From positions 1,178,001 through 1,242,000 of the forward strand of contig NZ_CP142860.1 of the NCBI RefSeq assembly GCF_036287215.1: a stretch of DNA of 64,000 nt, in the 5' to 3' direction. Position numbers and translations under genes: made by a program. Shown one piece after another: positions 52,501 to 58,956 of the stretch. This DNA comes from Caproiciproducens sp. CPB-2 (GTDB lineage: Bacteria > Bacillota > Clostridia > Oscillospirales > Acutalibacteraceae). A model generated the notes under the pieces. It did no database searches, had not been told where the DNA came from, and was given only the letters and a program-made list of their open reading frames with translations. Numbering within the stretch: position 1 is the first letter of the stretch; every line of letters begins with the position of its first letter.

Positions 52501-52790
52501 GCGCTTTTCGGGCGCTTTGTTATATGCATGCCTATGATGAAAACACCTTCGCCCGCGGGCTGGATTTTCTGCGGAAAACGCAGTCCGGGCTTAAAAAATA
52601 TGCGGAAAAGGAGGGACTGACCAAAAAACAGCAGAAAAGACTGGCGGAGCAGCTTACCCGGCTGCGGGATTTCGGAATCCGGCTGGAAATTGCCGCGAAA
52701 AAGAAAATCCGGATTGATCCGGATGACGGTGTGTTGACGAATTACGCAAAGGTACAGGGCGGGGAAGCGCTTTTTCCCCCAATGAAATGA
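49530..52790 (+). CDS. pglX: Orphan BREX-type adenine DNA methyltransferase PglX
   Basis: A 1086-residue methyltransferase. The opening NKAAIRAFAVGAREKLI, VSYTWFIRIIGIRFMEVNGYLP, EIIGWLYQYYNDARRNEV and ATQFFTTDWVVRSMVDNSLGQYWLE follow BREX-1 PglX closely. Catalytic motifs are I DPCMGSGHILVYAFD (near 275) and IV ATNPPYLNRM (near 430). BREX PglX marks self DNA by N6-adenine methylation. No other BREX gene (brxA, brxB, brxC, pglZ, brxL) is present between 1 and 64,000; flanks are DUF554 and a HAD phosphatase, and base composition matches the backbone. It is therefore a resident orphan. GTG start with GAAGGGGG upstream. Confidence 0.9.
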   Translation: MNKAAIRAFAVGAREKLIASVSRRAVELTAQKRNPFPGLTQDIENTGFQAVVEEVSYTWFIRIIGIRFMEVNGYLPGKVRVLSSGQPGQILPDILAAEPQEVRSDERFTALFISVCRSLAKILPEYFESECEYLEPLLQLSFREEDGVVRSLVDGISEEDFREAVEIIGWLYQYYNDARRNEVISLYGGRVKKEDVPAATQFFTTDWVVRSMVDNSLGQYWLERNPDSALREKLEFYLGAENAAVQENVPPQELKLLDPCMGSGHILVYAFDLLIEIYRECGVGPRDAAELILRRNLYGFDIDRRSWQLACFALLMKARGYNEDILTLGIPLNLYVIREGSGIGGDLLSFVADGDGQIEADLQSLLSALHGAAEYGSLLRVEQAGFDRIFRRVEEIRRQPCDSLFALAYREDTVHKLLPLLRQARAMAGKYTVVATNPPYLNRMNKKLKSYVNRHYRDYAGDLFSVFIYRSFGFCIPDGYCAFMSPFVWMFIKSYQKLREYIIREKSISSLIQLEYSAFDEATVPICTFVLKNGPESRPGVYLKLSDFRGGMEVQKQKVKEAVRNPRCSYRFEIPAKQFARIPGMPIAYWAGKKPGEIFSSVPPLSESAAVTNGLFTCDNQRFLRFWYEVAPENIHFHCIDRADCLQSSRKWYPYNKGGDFRKWYGNQEYVVNFQHFGREISEFRVKSGQSASFPGQGFYFERSVSWSFVSSSKFGVRYYPQGFVFDIAGSSVFPSREDDFYYILGFLSSSCAFAMLNLMNPTLNYQAGNIAKLPLRVDETVKQRVGVLVAENIKISREDWDSFETSWNFRIHPLVRFRTEEKDCKIADAFAAWKDFTDLRFQRMKENEEELNRIFISLYGLQNELKPQVEDGDVTIRRAELSRDIRSFLSFALGCMFGRYAVPGYDPRGGTDLLPVTPYLENDLAVRLVSFVKLVFGEKTLEENLSFIVSALGGSGSAVDVIRNYYGNEFYREHIRIYKKRPIYWMIDGGAFRALCYMHAYDENTFARGLDFLRKTQSGLKKYAEKEGLTKKQQKRLAEQLTRLRDFGIRLEIAAKKKIRIDPDDGVLTNYAKVQGGEALFPPMK

Positions 52791-52818
52791 ATCAGTAAGG
52801 AATAAGTGAGGTTTACGC

Positions 52819-53481
52819 ATGATGAAAGCAGTGGTACTGGATATGGACGGAACCATGTTCGACACCGAACGCCTTTCGATCGACGGCTGGAAGAAGGCCG
52901 GAGAAGCGCTCGGGTGCGGCAATGTGATGGAATTGATTGAACAGGCGATGGGAATTACCGCCGCCGCCGAAAAAGAACTGTTTTTAACAAAATACGGCCC
53001 CGACTTTCCGTTTGAAGAATTCAGAAAGATCAGTGTGGATTACAGCAGGGACTATATCAAAAAGAACGGCGTCCCGGTAAAAGAGGGGCTGTTTGAACTG
53101 CTGGACTATCTGAAACGGGAAGGCTACAGAATCGCGGTCGCAACGTCCTCTTCGCGCAGCAGCACCATGAGCCATTTTGAAAATACAAAGATAACCGGAT
53201 ACTTTGATCAGATCATTTGCGGCGACATGATTGAAAAAAGCAAGCCCGATCCCGATATTTACCTGAAAGCGGCCCAGGCGCTTCAGGTTCCGCCGCAGGA
53301 GTGCATGGCGCTGGAGGATTCTCCGAACGGAATTCTCTCCGCTTACCGCGCGGGGATGAAAACCGTTATGATACCGGACACGGTTCCCGCAAATCCGGAA
53401 CTGGAGAAAATGCTCTTTGCGTGCGTCCCCACTCTCCGCGGCGTCATTCCGGTGCTAAAGAACCTGAAAAAAGGAAAATAA
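52819..53481 (+). CDS. HAD-family hydrolase, beta-phosphoglucomutase-like
   Basis: A 220-residue HAD enzyme: motif I VVLDMDGTMFDTE (Asp nucleophile and acid), cap domain, motif II VATSSSR, motif III KPDPDIYLKAAQAL, motif IV MALEDSPNG. Subclass I cap as in phosphoglycolate phosphatase or beta-PGM. Substrate unassigned. Two adjacent ATG codons; GTGAGG lies upstream. Confidence 0.9.
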   Translation: MMKAVVLDMDGTMFDTERLSIDGWKKAGEALGCGNVMELIEQAMGITAAAEKELFLTKYGPDFPFEEFRKISVDYSRDYIKKNGVPVKEGLFELLDYLKREGYRIAVATSSSRSSTMSHFENTKITGYFDQIICGDMIEKSKPDPDIYLKAAQALQVPPQECMALEDSPNGILSAYRAGMKTVMIPDTVPANPELEKMLFACVPTLRGVIPVLKNLKKGK

Positions 53482-53510
53482 AAAGGCTGCCGCACAAGCG
53501 GCAGCCTTTT
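53482..53510. terminator. Bidirectional terminator
   Basis: AAAGGCTGCCGC / GCGGCAGCCTTT around ACAA, directly after the HAD stop. Confidence 0.88.
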
Positions 53511-53517
53511 CGCGTGT

Positions 53518-54291
53518 TCAGTTCAGCCTTTCGATTTTGGTGACGGTTACGGCTCTTGTGTTGGAGCCGTCTATGGCGCCTTCATAATAGATTCTCAGCC
53601 TGCGCCCCAATTGCAGACCCTTGCCGGAAGTATCCGCATCGGTTCCGTCCTTGAGGAAGGTGATCGAGCGGCCGTCGTCCGTCTTAATGGTAATGGTCTG
53701 CGTCATGATTTCTTCCAGCGTTCCTTCCACGGTGGAAATACCGCTGGAGGAAGCATTCGCGTCCAGAATCTTGAATCGGTTGAGGACGTCGCTGTCCGGC
53801 AGAACCATACTGTTGAACAGGTCCGACTTTTCTCCTACTTCGTAAGGGGAGTTTTTCGGCAGAGTAAAGCAGTAAACGACGTCTGCCTTTGTTCCCAGAT
53901 AGGTGGGTTTGGGATCGAGCGTTCCGCCCTTTGTTTTCTCCCACCAGTCCTTTGAAACAAGGAAAATCGTAAGCAGTGAGCAGTTTTTGTCATTTTGAAA
54001 AAGAAAATCCACTTTCGTATATTTTGTGCCGCCGTCCGACATGGTTTCCGTAGTAACCACCGGGGTATAATTTTTATCCTCCCAGCTGTCGGGGACTGCA
54101 AGTGAAAAACTCAATTTGTCGTTTGTATAAAATTTCTGAACAGCACTGCTTTTTGCGTTGCTTTTGGCTCTGATTTCAGACGGGGCGGTTTCCGCAAGCA
54201 TGACGGCGGGAGCTTCCGTTTTTGACGCGCATGCGGTCAGCAAAACCAGCAGAACCGATAGTAACGGTATGAAAAGCTTCAGTTTCCTCAT
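53518..54291 (-). CDS. Lipoprotein of unknown function
   Basis: A 257-residue lipoprotein: signal MRKLKLFIPLLSVLLVLLTAC, Cys21 lipidated. The middle part (KLSFSLAVPDSWEDKNY, DFLFQNDKNCSLLTIFLVSKDWW) resembles PsbP-like/DUF-type surface domains; the C-terminal 70 residues (VEGTLEEIMTQTITIKTDDGRSITFLKD) look like an OB or beta-barrel fold. The ATG follows GGAGGAG. No partner gene apparent. Confidence 0.78.
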   Translation of the reverse strand: MRKLKLFIPLLSVLLVLLTACASKTEAPAVMLAETAPSEIRAKSNAKSSAVQKFYTNDKLSFSLAVPDSWEDKNYTPVVTTETMSDGGTKYTKVDFLFQNDKNCSLLTIFLVSKDWWEKTKGGTLDPKPTYLGTKADVVYCFTLPKNSPYEVGEKSDLFNSMVLPDSDVLNRFKILDANASSSGISTVEGTLEEIMTQTITIKTDDGRSITFLKDGTDADTSGKGLQLGRRLRIYYEGAIDGSNTRAVTVTKIERLN

Positions 54292-54510
54292 AAATCTCCT
54301 CCATTCGGGCATAACTTTACAGCTACATCATATTCCGGGTGCTTGTAAAAGTCAATTATGATGTAAAAATTGTAATAAATCATTACAATTCTGTTATATT
54401 TTAATACAATCCATCTCTTGCGGTTTCGTGCTATAATAATCTCGTAGCGCAAACCGGAGCGAAGCTTGGGGCGCCGGAATTGGGAAATTTTAGAAGGCGG
54501 CGGTTGTTTG

Positions 54511-54948
54511 ATGAATATTCTGGTGGATGCCGATGCCTGCCCGGTTAAGGAAATTATTGTCCGGCTGGCGAAAAAACAGAAGGTGCCCGTCATCATGCTG
54601 ACCGACACGAGCCATCTGCTCGACGACGGGTACAGCAAGGTGATCACGGTGGACAAGGGCCGTGACAGCGCGGATATCCGTCTGGTCAATCTGGCCGGGA
54701 GCGGGGACATCGTCGTCACTCAGGATTTCGGCGTGGCGGCGATGGCGCTTGCCAAGGGCGCAAAGGCGCTGAACCAGAACGGCATGGTCTACGACGATTC
54801 CAATATGGACCGCCTTTTGTTTGAACGCGCGCTCGGCCAGGAAATGCGCCGCGCGGGGGCAAGGATCGGAAAGTTCAAAAAGAGAAGCAGGCAGGACGAC
54901 GAATCGTTTGAGCGGGTCCTTTTACACATGATGGAAGAAAACATTTGA
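54511..54948 (+). CDS. YaiI/YqxD (DUF188) family protein
   Basis: A 145-residue PIN-like fold protein starting MNILVDADACPVKEII, with VDKGRDSADIRLVNLA and DIVVTQDFGVAAMALAKGA, the family hallmarks. Conserved acidic residues suggest a metal-dependent nuclease, unproven. The start is set by alignment with family N-termini. The -35 of the next gene overlaps its stop codon. Confidence 0.92.
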   Translation: MNILVDADACPVKEIIVRLAKKQKVPVIMLTDTSHLLDDGYSKVITVDKGRDSADIRLVNLAGSGDIVVTQDFGVAAMALAKGAKALNQNGMVYDDSNMDRLLFERALGQEMRRAGARIGKFKKRSRQDDESFERVLLHMMEENI

Positions 54949-54972
54949 CAAACGAAATAGATATGTTATAAT
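54945..54972 (+). promoter_or_regulatory. Sigma-A promoter of COG2509 flavoprotein gene
   Basis: TTGACA (54945-54950), 16-bp spacer, TATAAT (54967-54972). The start near 54,979 is 24 bp before repeat-A copy 4. Confidence 0.85.
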
Positions 54973-55002
54973 ACCATTGTTTTGCCTGAAGCAAAAAATC
55001 AT

Positions 55003-55064
55003 ATGGCAAATCCATTTCAGTTTGCGAGATAAAATACGTTTGCAGAATCCACTGGAAATGCTGT
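55003..55064 (+). repeat. Repeat A copy 4, lacking the central hairpin
   Basis: Outer portions match copies 1-3 (TCCATTTCAGTTTGCGAGA and GCAGAATCCACTGG, AAATGCTGT), but the GC-rich central stem is deleted. It again lies between promoter and start codon. Confidence 0.85.
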
Positions 55065-55108
55065 AGTTAAAAAATAGCGATTAACACGAATATTGTGAGG
55101 TTGAAAAT

Positions 55109-56530
55109 ATGTACGATTATGATTTGATTGTCATCGGTGCCGGCCCTGCCGGCATTTTTACGGCTCTGGAGATGGATAAGCTTGCGCCCGGGAAAAAGAT
55201 GCTGGTGGTAGACAGCGGCAGCACGATTGACCGGCGCGCCTGCCCGGCAAGGACCTCCGGACAGTGCGCCCACTGCAAAACCTGCAATATTATGAACGGC
55301 TGGGCCGGCGCCGGCGCTTTTTCGGACGGAAAGCTGTCCCTTTCGGAGGAAGTCGGCGGCAATATCACGGATTATATGCCGGTGGAAAAGGCACGGGAGC
55401 TCATCCGCTACGCCGACGATATTTATCTGCATTATGGCGCTCCGGACAAGATTTTCGGAAAAAGCGACAAATTTGCGGAAAAGGTGTCCTATGAGGCACG
55501 CAGGGAAAATATCCAGCTGATCCCCTGCCCGGTGCGCCATATGGGTACGGAATACTCCTTTGAAGTGCTGAGGGGCATGTACCGTTACCTTTCCGCCAGG
55601 CCGAATTTCGAGTTCAGGGAACACACCACGGCGGATTCCATCTTTGTGGAAAACGGAAAAGCGGAAGGCGTGTGGCTGGTTGACCGTTCCGGCGGGTGCA
55701 CCCTTGTCCGCGCGCCCTACGTGGTGGCAGCGCCGGGACGCGGCGGCGCCGAGTGGCTGGCCCGCATTGCCCAGGAAAACAAGCTGGCCACCACCAACAA
55801 CGAGGTCGACATCGGCGTGCGTGTGGAAGTGCCGAACGCGGTGATGGACCACCTCACCAAGAACCTGTATGAGGCCAAGCTGGTGTATTATTCGGATACG
55901 TTTGAAAATAAGGTGCGTACCTTCTGTATGAATCCGGGCGGCATTGTCAGCGAGGAGCATTACGACGGCGGCATCGGCGGGGGCATCGCGGTTGTGAACG
56001 GCCATTCCTACGCCGACGAAGACAAGCACAGCGAAAACACCAATTTTGCCATGCTGGTTTCCACCCGCTTTACCGAGCCGTTCAATCAGCCGATCGAGTA
56101 CGGCCGGTATATCGCGCAGCTGGGGAACATGCTTACGGGCGGCGGCATTATGGTGCAGCGGCTGGGTGACCTCCTGATGGGAAGGCGTACGGACTACACC
56201 AGATTGAAAAAGTCCACGACGGTGCCCACCCTGAAAAACGCGGTGCCGGGCGACTTGTCCTTTGTGCTGCCTCACCGTCATCTGACCAGCATTGTGGAGT
56301 CGCTCCGCGCGTTTGACAAGCTGGCCCCGGGGCTTTACTCCAAGAACACCCTGCTTTACGGGGTGGAGGTCAAGTTCTATTCCTCCAAGGTATCGGTCAA
56401 AAAGAATTTTGAGACCGAAATCGAAAATCTGTACACCATCGGCGACGGCGCCGGCATTACCCGCGGGCTGATGCAGGCTTCCGTAACCGGCGTTGTGGTC
56501 GCGAGGGATATCGCGAACAAGCAAAACTGA
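55109..56530 (+). CDS. FAD-dependent dehydrogenase, COG2509 family
   Basis: A 473-residue flavoprotein: dinucleotide fold LIVIGAGPAGIFTALEM, a Cys-rich segment CPARTSGQCAHCKTC, GWAGAGAFSDGKLSL, and C-terminal FAD contact YTIGDGAGITRGLMQA. Relatives are uncharacterised oxidoreductases found widely in anaerobes. Soluble. ATG behind TGTGAGG. Own promoter and terminator, so monocistronic. Confidence 0.9.
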   Translation: MYDYDLIVIGAGPAGIFTALEMDKLAPGKKMLVVDSGSTIDRRACPARTSGQCAHCKTCNIMNGWAGAGAFSDGKLSLSEEVGGNITDYMPVEKARELIRYADDIYLHYGAPDKIFGKSDKFAEKVSYEARRENIQLIPCPVRHMGTEYSFEVLRGMYRYLSARPNFEFREHTTADSIFVENGKAEGVWLVDRSGGCTLVRAPYVVAAPGRGGAEWLARIAQENKLATTNNEVDIGVRVEVPNAVMDHLTKNLYEAKLVYYSDTFENKVRTFCMNPGGIVSEEHYDGGIGGGIAVVNGHSYADEDKHSENTNFAMLVSTRFTEPFNQPIEYGRYIAQLGNMLTGGGIMVQRLGDLLMGRRTDYTRLKKSTTVPTLKNAVPGDLSFVLPHRHLTSIVESLRAFDKLAPGLYSKNTLLYGVEVKFYSSKVSVKKNFETEIENLYTIGDGAGITRGLMQASVTGVVVARDIANKQN

Positions 56531-56547
56531 GTTTTTTTAAAGTTTGG

Positions 56548-56583
56548 AAAGCGGCAAACCCGTCCGGCGGGTTTGCCGCTTTT
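56548..56583 (+). terminator. Terminator of COG2509 gene
   Basis: Fifteen perfect pairs (AAAGCGGCAAACCCG and complement) around TCCGG, ending in TTTT. Confidence 0.9.
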
Positions 56584-56646
56584 ATGCATGTCTTAAAAAT
56601 CCAATCATATAATGTGATAAACAATATGTGGGGGGAGGACGTTTCA

Positions 56647-57666
56647 TTGCCGGATTTTTCTTTGAACTATTTTATCGGTTCCAACAGCTCAAGGGGATAT
56701 GTCAGCTTTTTTCAATCGAATTTTGGCCGCCTGAAAACGGTCGTCCGTCTCAGCGGTTATCCGTCCATCGTCGTGTCGGACATTGTAAGCAGCCTTTGTT
56801 CCGCCGCGCGTGACAGCGGCTGTCACGCGCAATTGATCCACAATTGTCTGGACAATTCCATGGAAGGGGTCCTTATCCCGGAAAAAAACGCGGGAATGAT
56901 CAATTTTCCGCTTTACGGGGAGGAAGAATATCCCGTGGCGGCAATTCTCAATGACGACAACCGGAGCCAGACCCATGCCTGCCTGGCGGGCGCGGTCCGG
57001 CATTTTTCCGCCGCGCGCGCCATCCACGACAAATGGGAGCAAATCTACGTTTCCAATATGGATTTCGACGCCGCCAACAGGCTGACGGCCCGGACAATCG
57101 AAAAGGTGATCGGGGAAAAAACACTGGGAAAAAAGGGGGCGCAGGTTCACCGCTACTTCGGCGCGGCAACCGTGAACGGCGCTTATGATTACATTGACAA
57201 TCTGACGGAGGACCTTGAAAAACGGTATTTTATCAAAGGACGGCCCGGCACCGGGAAGTCGACTTTCCTGGGGAAAATTGCGGAGTATGCCGCCGCGGCG
57301 GGATTCGATACGGAAATTTACCACTGCGCGTTTGACCCGAACAGCCTGGATATGGTGATTCTGCGGGAACTGAGCGTGGCCCTGTTTGACAGCACTTCCC
57401 CGCACGAATATTTTCCGTCCCGTCCGGACGACGAGGTCATTGATATTTACAAAGCCGCGGTCGCGGAGAAAACAGACGAAAAATACCGCACGGAAATCAC
57501 GGCCATTATGATGGATTATAAGACGGAAGTCGCAAAGGCGACCAAACAGCTGGCCCGCGCGAAACGATATTACGACGAAGTGCAAAAGGGAATGATCTCA
57601 AAAATCAGCGCGGAGGCGCTCGGCCTTGCCGAAAAGAAAATCAGAGACACGGTATTCGGAGATTGA
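56647..57666 (+). CDS. PRK06851-type ATPase with one degenerate P-loop
   Basis: A 339-residue protein related to the two-repeat PRK06851 ATPases of spore formers. The C-terminal repeat has an intact Walker A, KGRPGTGKSTFL. The N-terminal repeat keeps the preceding pattern (NYFIGSNSSRGYVSFFQSN) but the P-loop position reads LSGYPSIVVSD, without GKS/T. The TTG at 56647 is chosen because GGGGGGAGG is 8 nt upstream; this start also aligns with the family. Role unknown, possibly sporulation-related. Confidence 0.8.
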   Translation: MPDFSLNYFIGSNSSRGYVSFFQSNFGRLKTVVRLSGYPSIVVSDIVSSLCSAARDSGCHAQLIHNCLDNSMEGVLIPEKNAGMINFPLYGEEEYPVAAILNDDNRSQTHACLAGAVRHFSAARAIHDKWEQIYVSNMDFDAANRLTARTIEKVIGEKTLGKKGAQVHRYFGAATVNGAYDYIDNLTEDLEKRYFIKGRPGTGKSTFLGKIAEYAAAAGFDTEIYHCAFDPNSLDMVILRELSVALFDSTSPHEYFPSRPDDEVIDIYKAAVAEKTDEKYRTEITAIMMDYKTEVAKATKQLARAKRYYDEVQKGMISKISAEALGLAEKKIRDTVFGD

Positions 57667-57670
57667 AAGT

Positions 57671-57841
57671 CTATGGCTTTCTCCAGATTTCCCTATGAGG
57701 ATAGAGGATGGTATGTTCCTTTTCTTTGACTTCATGGGAAAGGAACACCTCCTCCGACTCCTGCTGTATATTCTGCAACTCATTAATGATATCTGTAATC
57801 TTGTTGAAAAGGCTGTAATACATTTCCTTATAATGATCCAC
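57671..57841 (-). CDS. Small acidic helical protein divergent from XRE regulator
   Basis: A 56-residue frame from GTG with GGGGTGAG upstream: MDHYKEMYYSLFNKITDIINELQ, then QQESEEVFLSHEVKEKE. Predicted coiled coil; similar small proteins accompany XRE regulators or phage genes in clostridia. It shares its upstream region and two dyads with the divergent regulator. Stop codons of this and the ATPase gene are 4 bp apart. Confidence 0.65.
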   Translation of the reverse strand: MDHYKEMYYSLFNKITDIINELQNIQQESEEVFLSHEVKEKEHTILYPHREIWRKP

Positions 57842-57865
57842 TATACTCACCCCGAATATAGTTTA

Positions 57866-57894
57866 GGACAAATAGTCCATATTGTCAATGGACA
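57866..57894. promoter_or_regulatory. Two operator-like dyads
   Basis: GGAC-AAATA-GTCC (57866-57878) and TGTC-AATG-GACA (57883-57894), between divergent genes, about 15 bp before the -10 TATAAT (57908-57913). Related half-sites suggest binding by the XRE protein. Confidence 0.55.
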
Positions 57895-57929
57895 GATTGT
57901 ACTAAAGTATAATGCATTTGGTGATCATA

Positions 57930-58142
57930 ATGAAATTGAGAATCCGTGATATCAGAGAAGACCGGGACCTTACCCAAAAACAGATAGCCGGCTACTTAAT
58001 GTGTGACCAGTCCCTGTACTCCAAATACGAACGGGAGGAAAGGGAGATTCCACTGCACCTGATTGTAAGACTTGCCCGGTATTATCGGGTGAGCGTAGAT
58101 TATCTGGTTGGCCTGACCGATACAAAAACGCCTTATCCCTGA
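57930..58142 (+). CDS. XRE-family helix-turn-helix regulator
   Basis: A 70-residue HTH_3 protein: KLRIRDIREDRDLTQKQIAGYL, then DQSLYSKYEREEREIPLHLIVRLARYYRVSVDYLVGLTD. Single DNA-binding domain, no sensor. The ATG at 57930 is used because the ATG at 57912 lies inside the predicted -10. The stop codon sits inside the terminator hairpin. Confidence 0.88.
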   Translation: MKLRIRDIREDRDLTQKQIAGYLMCDQSLYSKYEREEREIPLHLIVRLARYYRVSVDYLVGLTDTKTPYP

Positions 58143-58162
58143 GAACGGGATTAGGCGTTTTT
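58126..58162 (+). terminator. Terminator overlapping XRE stop codon
   Basis: AAACGCCTTATCCC / GGGATTAGGCGTTT (one mismatch) then T5. It includes the stop codon at 58140-58142. Confidence 0.82.
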
Positions 58163-58169
58163 CTCTGTC

Positions 58170-58853
58170 CTATGCGTTTATAAGAGCGTATTTTTCAATG
58201 GTCCGGCCGATCAGCCGGTGTCCGTTTTCATTGGGATGGATACCGTCCTCGCAGATCAGGTTCTGATAATTTCCGGTTTTCAGAAACGCGCTGCTGATGT
58301 CGATCAGCGGGACATGGTGCAGGATCGCCAGCCGGTTGACGGCAAGGTTATACATTTCGTGCCAGCGGTAGATAAATTCCACGTCGCCGAGCCAGCGGAG
58401 AATATTTTCCGGGTTCAGCCCGCGTGAAATCCAGTCAAAGTACCGTTTCGCGTCGATCGGCGGCAGGGAAAGCAGCACCGGCTTGCCGCCGCACGCTTTC
58501 ACTTCGTCGATCATCCGGGAATAATATTCTTCAAATACGGAAACCGGGGTGTTCGGTACATGGTTACTTTCCGGGGAAGCCGAGACCTCCGCCCAGTTGA
58601 AATCGCAGTCGTTTCCGCCGAATTCCAGCACCGTGTAGTCGTACCGGCCCAGTTCGGATATGTGCTTTTTCAGTACCTCGCCGCCTTTTGTGACGGTACA
58701 GCCGAATTTTGAAAAGTTTCTGATGGCAATATGACTGTTCTTTTCAATCATGCCGACAAAGCTGTCTTTCAAAAGGATGTATTTTTTACGGACACTGTCA
58801 AAAACAATACCTTCGGCTACGGAATCGCCGAATACGCATACGGATTGAATCAT
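58170..58853 (-). CDS. SGNH/GDSL-family hydrolase
   Basis: A 227-residue esterase-like protein: block I VFGDSVAEG (Ser nucleophile), block III LEFGGNDCDFNW (Gly-Asn), block V EDGIHPNENGH (Asp/His). No signal peptide, so cytoplasmic. Acts on ester or acetyl substrates that cannot be named. The ATG follows AAAGGAG. A 37-bp palindrome lies in its promoter region. Confidence 0.9.
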   Translation of the reverse strand: MIQSVCVFGDSVAEGIVFDSVRKKYILLKDSFVGMIEKNSHIAIRNFSKFGCTVTKGGEVLKKHISELGRYDYTVLEFGGNDCDFNWAEVSASPESNHVPNTPVSVFEEYYSRMIDEVKACGGKPVLLSLPPIDAKRYFDWISRGLNPENILRWLGDVEFIYRWHEMYNLAVNRLAILHHVPLIDISSAFLKTGNYQNLICEDGIHPNENGHRLIGRTIEKYALINA

Positions 58854-58879
58854 AACAGCACTCCTTTGTAATTATAATA

Positions 58880-58916
58880 ATTCTGTTATATAGTATTTAA
58901 TACTATATAACAGAAT
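58880..58916. promoter_or_regulatory. 37-bp near-perfect palindrome, possible operator
   Basis: Two 18-base arms (ATTCTGTTATATAGTATT and its complement) around a single T, about 27 bp upstream of the SGNH hydrolase start. AT-rich and self-complementary throughout. A similar half-site (AATTCTGTTATAT) occurs at 54,388-54,400. Confidence 0.7.
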
Positions 58917-58956
58917 ACATCATATGTCAATATTATTACGCAAAGAGTGCAGAATA

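Noticed and set aside
49503..52922. A 1139-codon open frame antisense to pglX
   Set aside because: No ribosome site or family resemblance; long antisense frames are expected in GC-rich coding sequence with this codon use, and the + strand frame has clear motifs.
49530..53481. Complete BREX cluster around pglX
   Set aside because: Neighbouring genes are DUF554, a HAD phosphatase and a lipoprotein; none encodes a BREX component.
55067..56524. A 485-codon open frame antisense to the flavoprotein gene
   Set aside because: Low-complexity His/Arg/Val-rich translation typical of a shadow frame.
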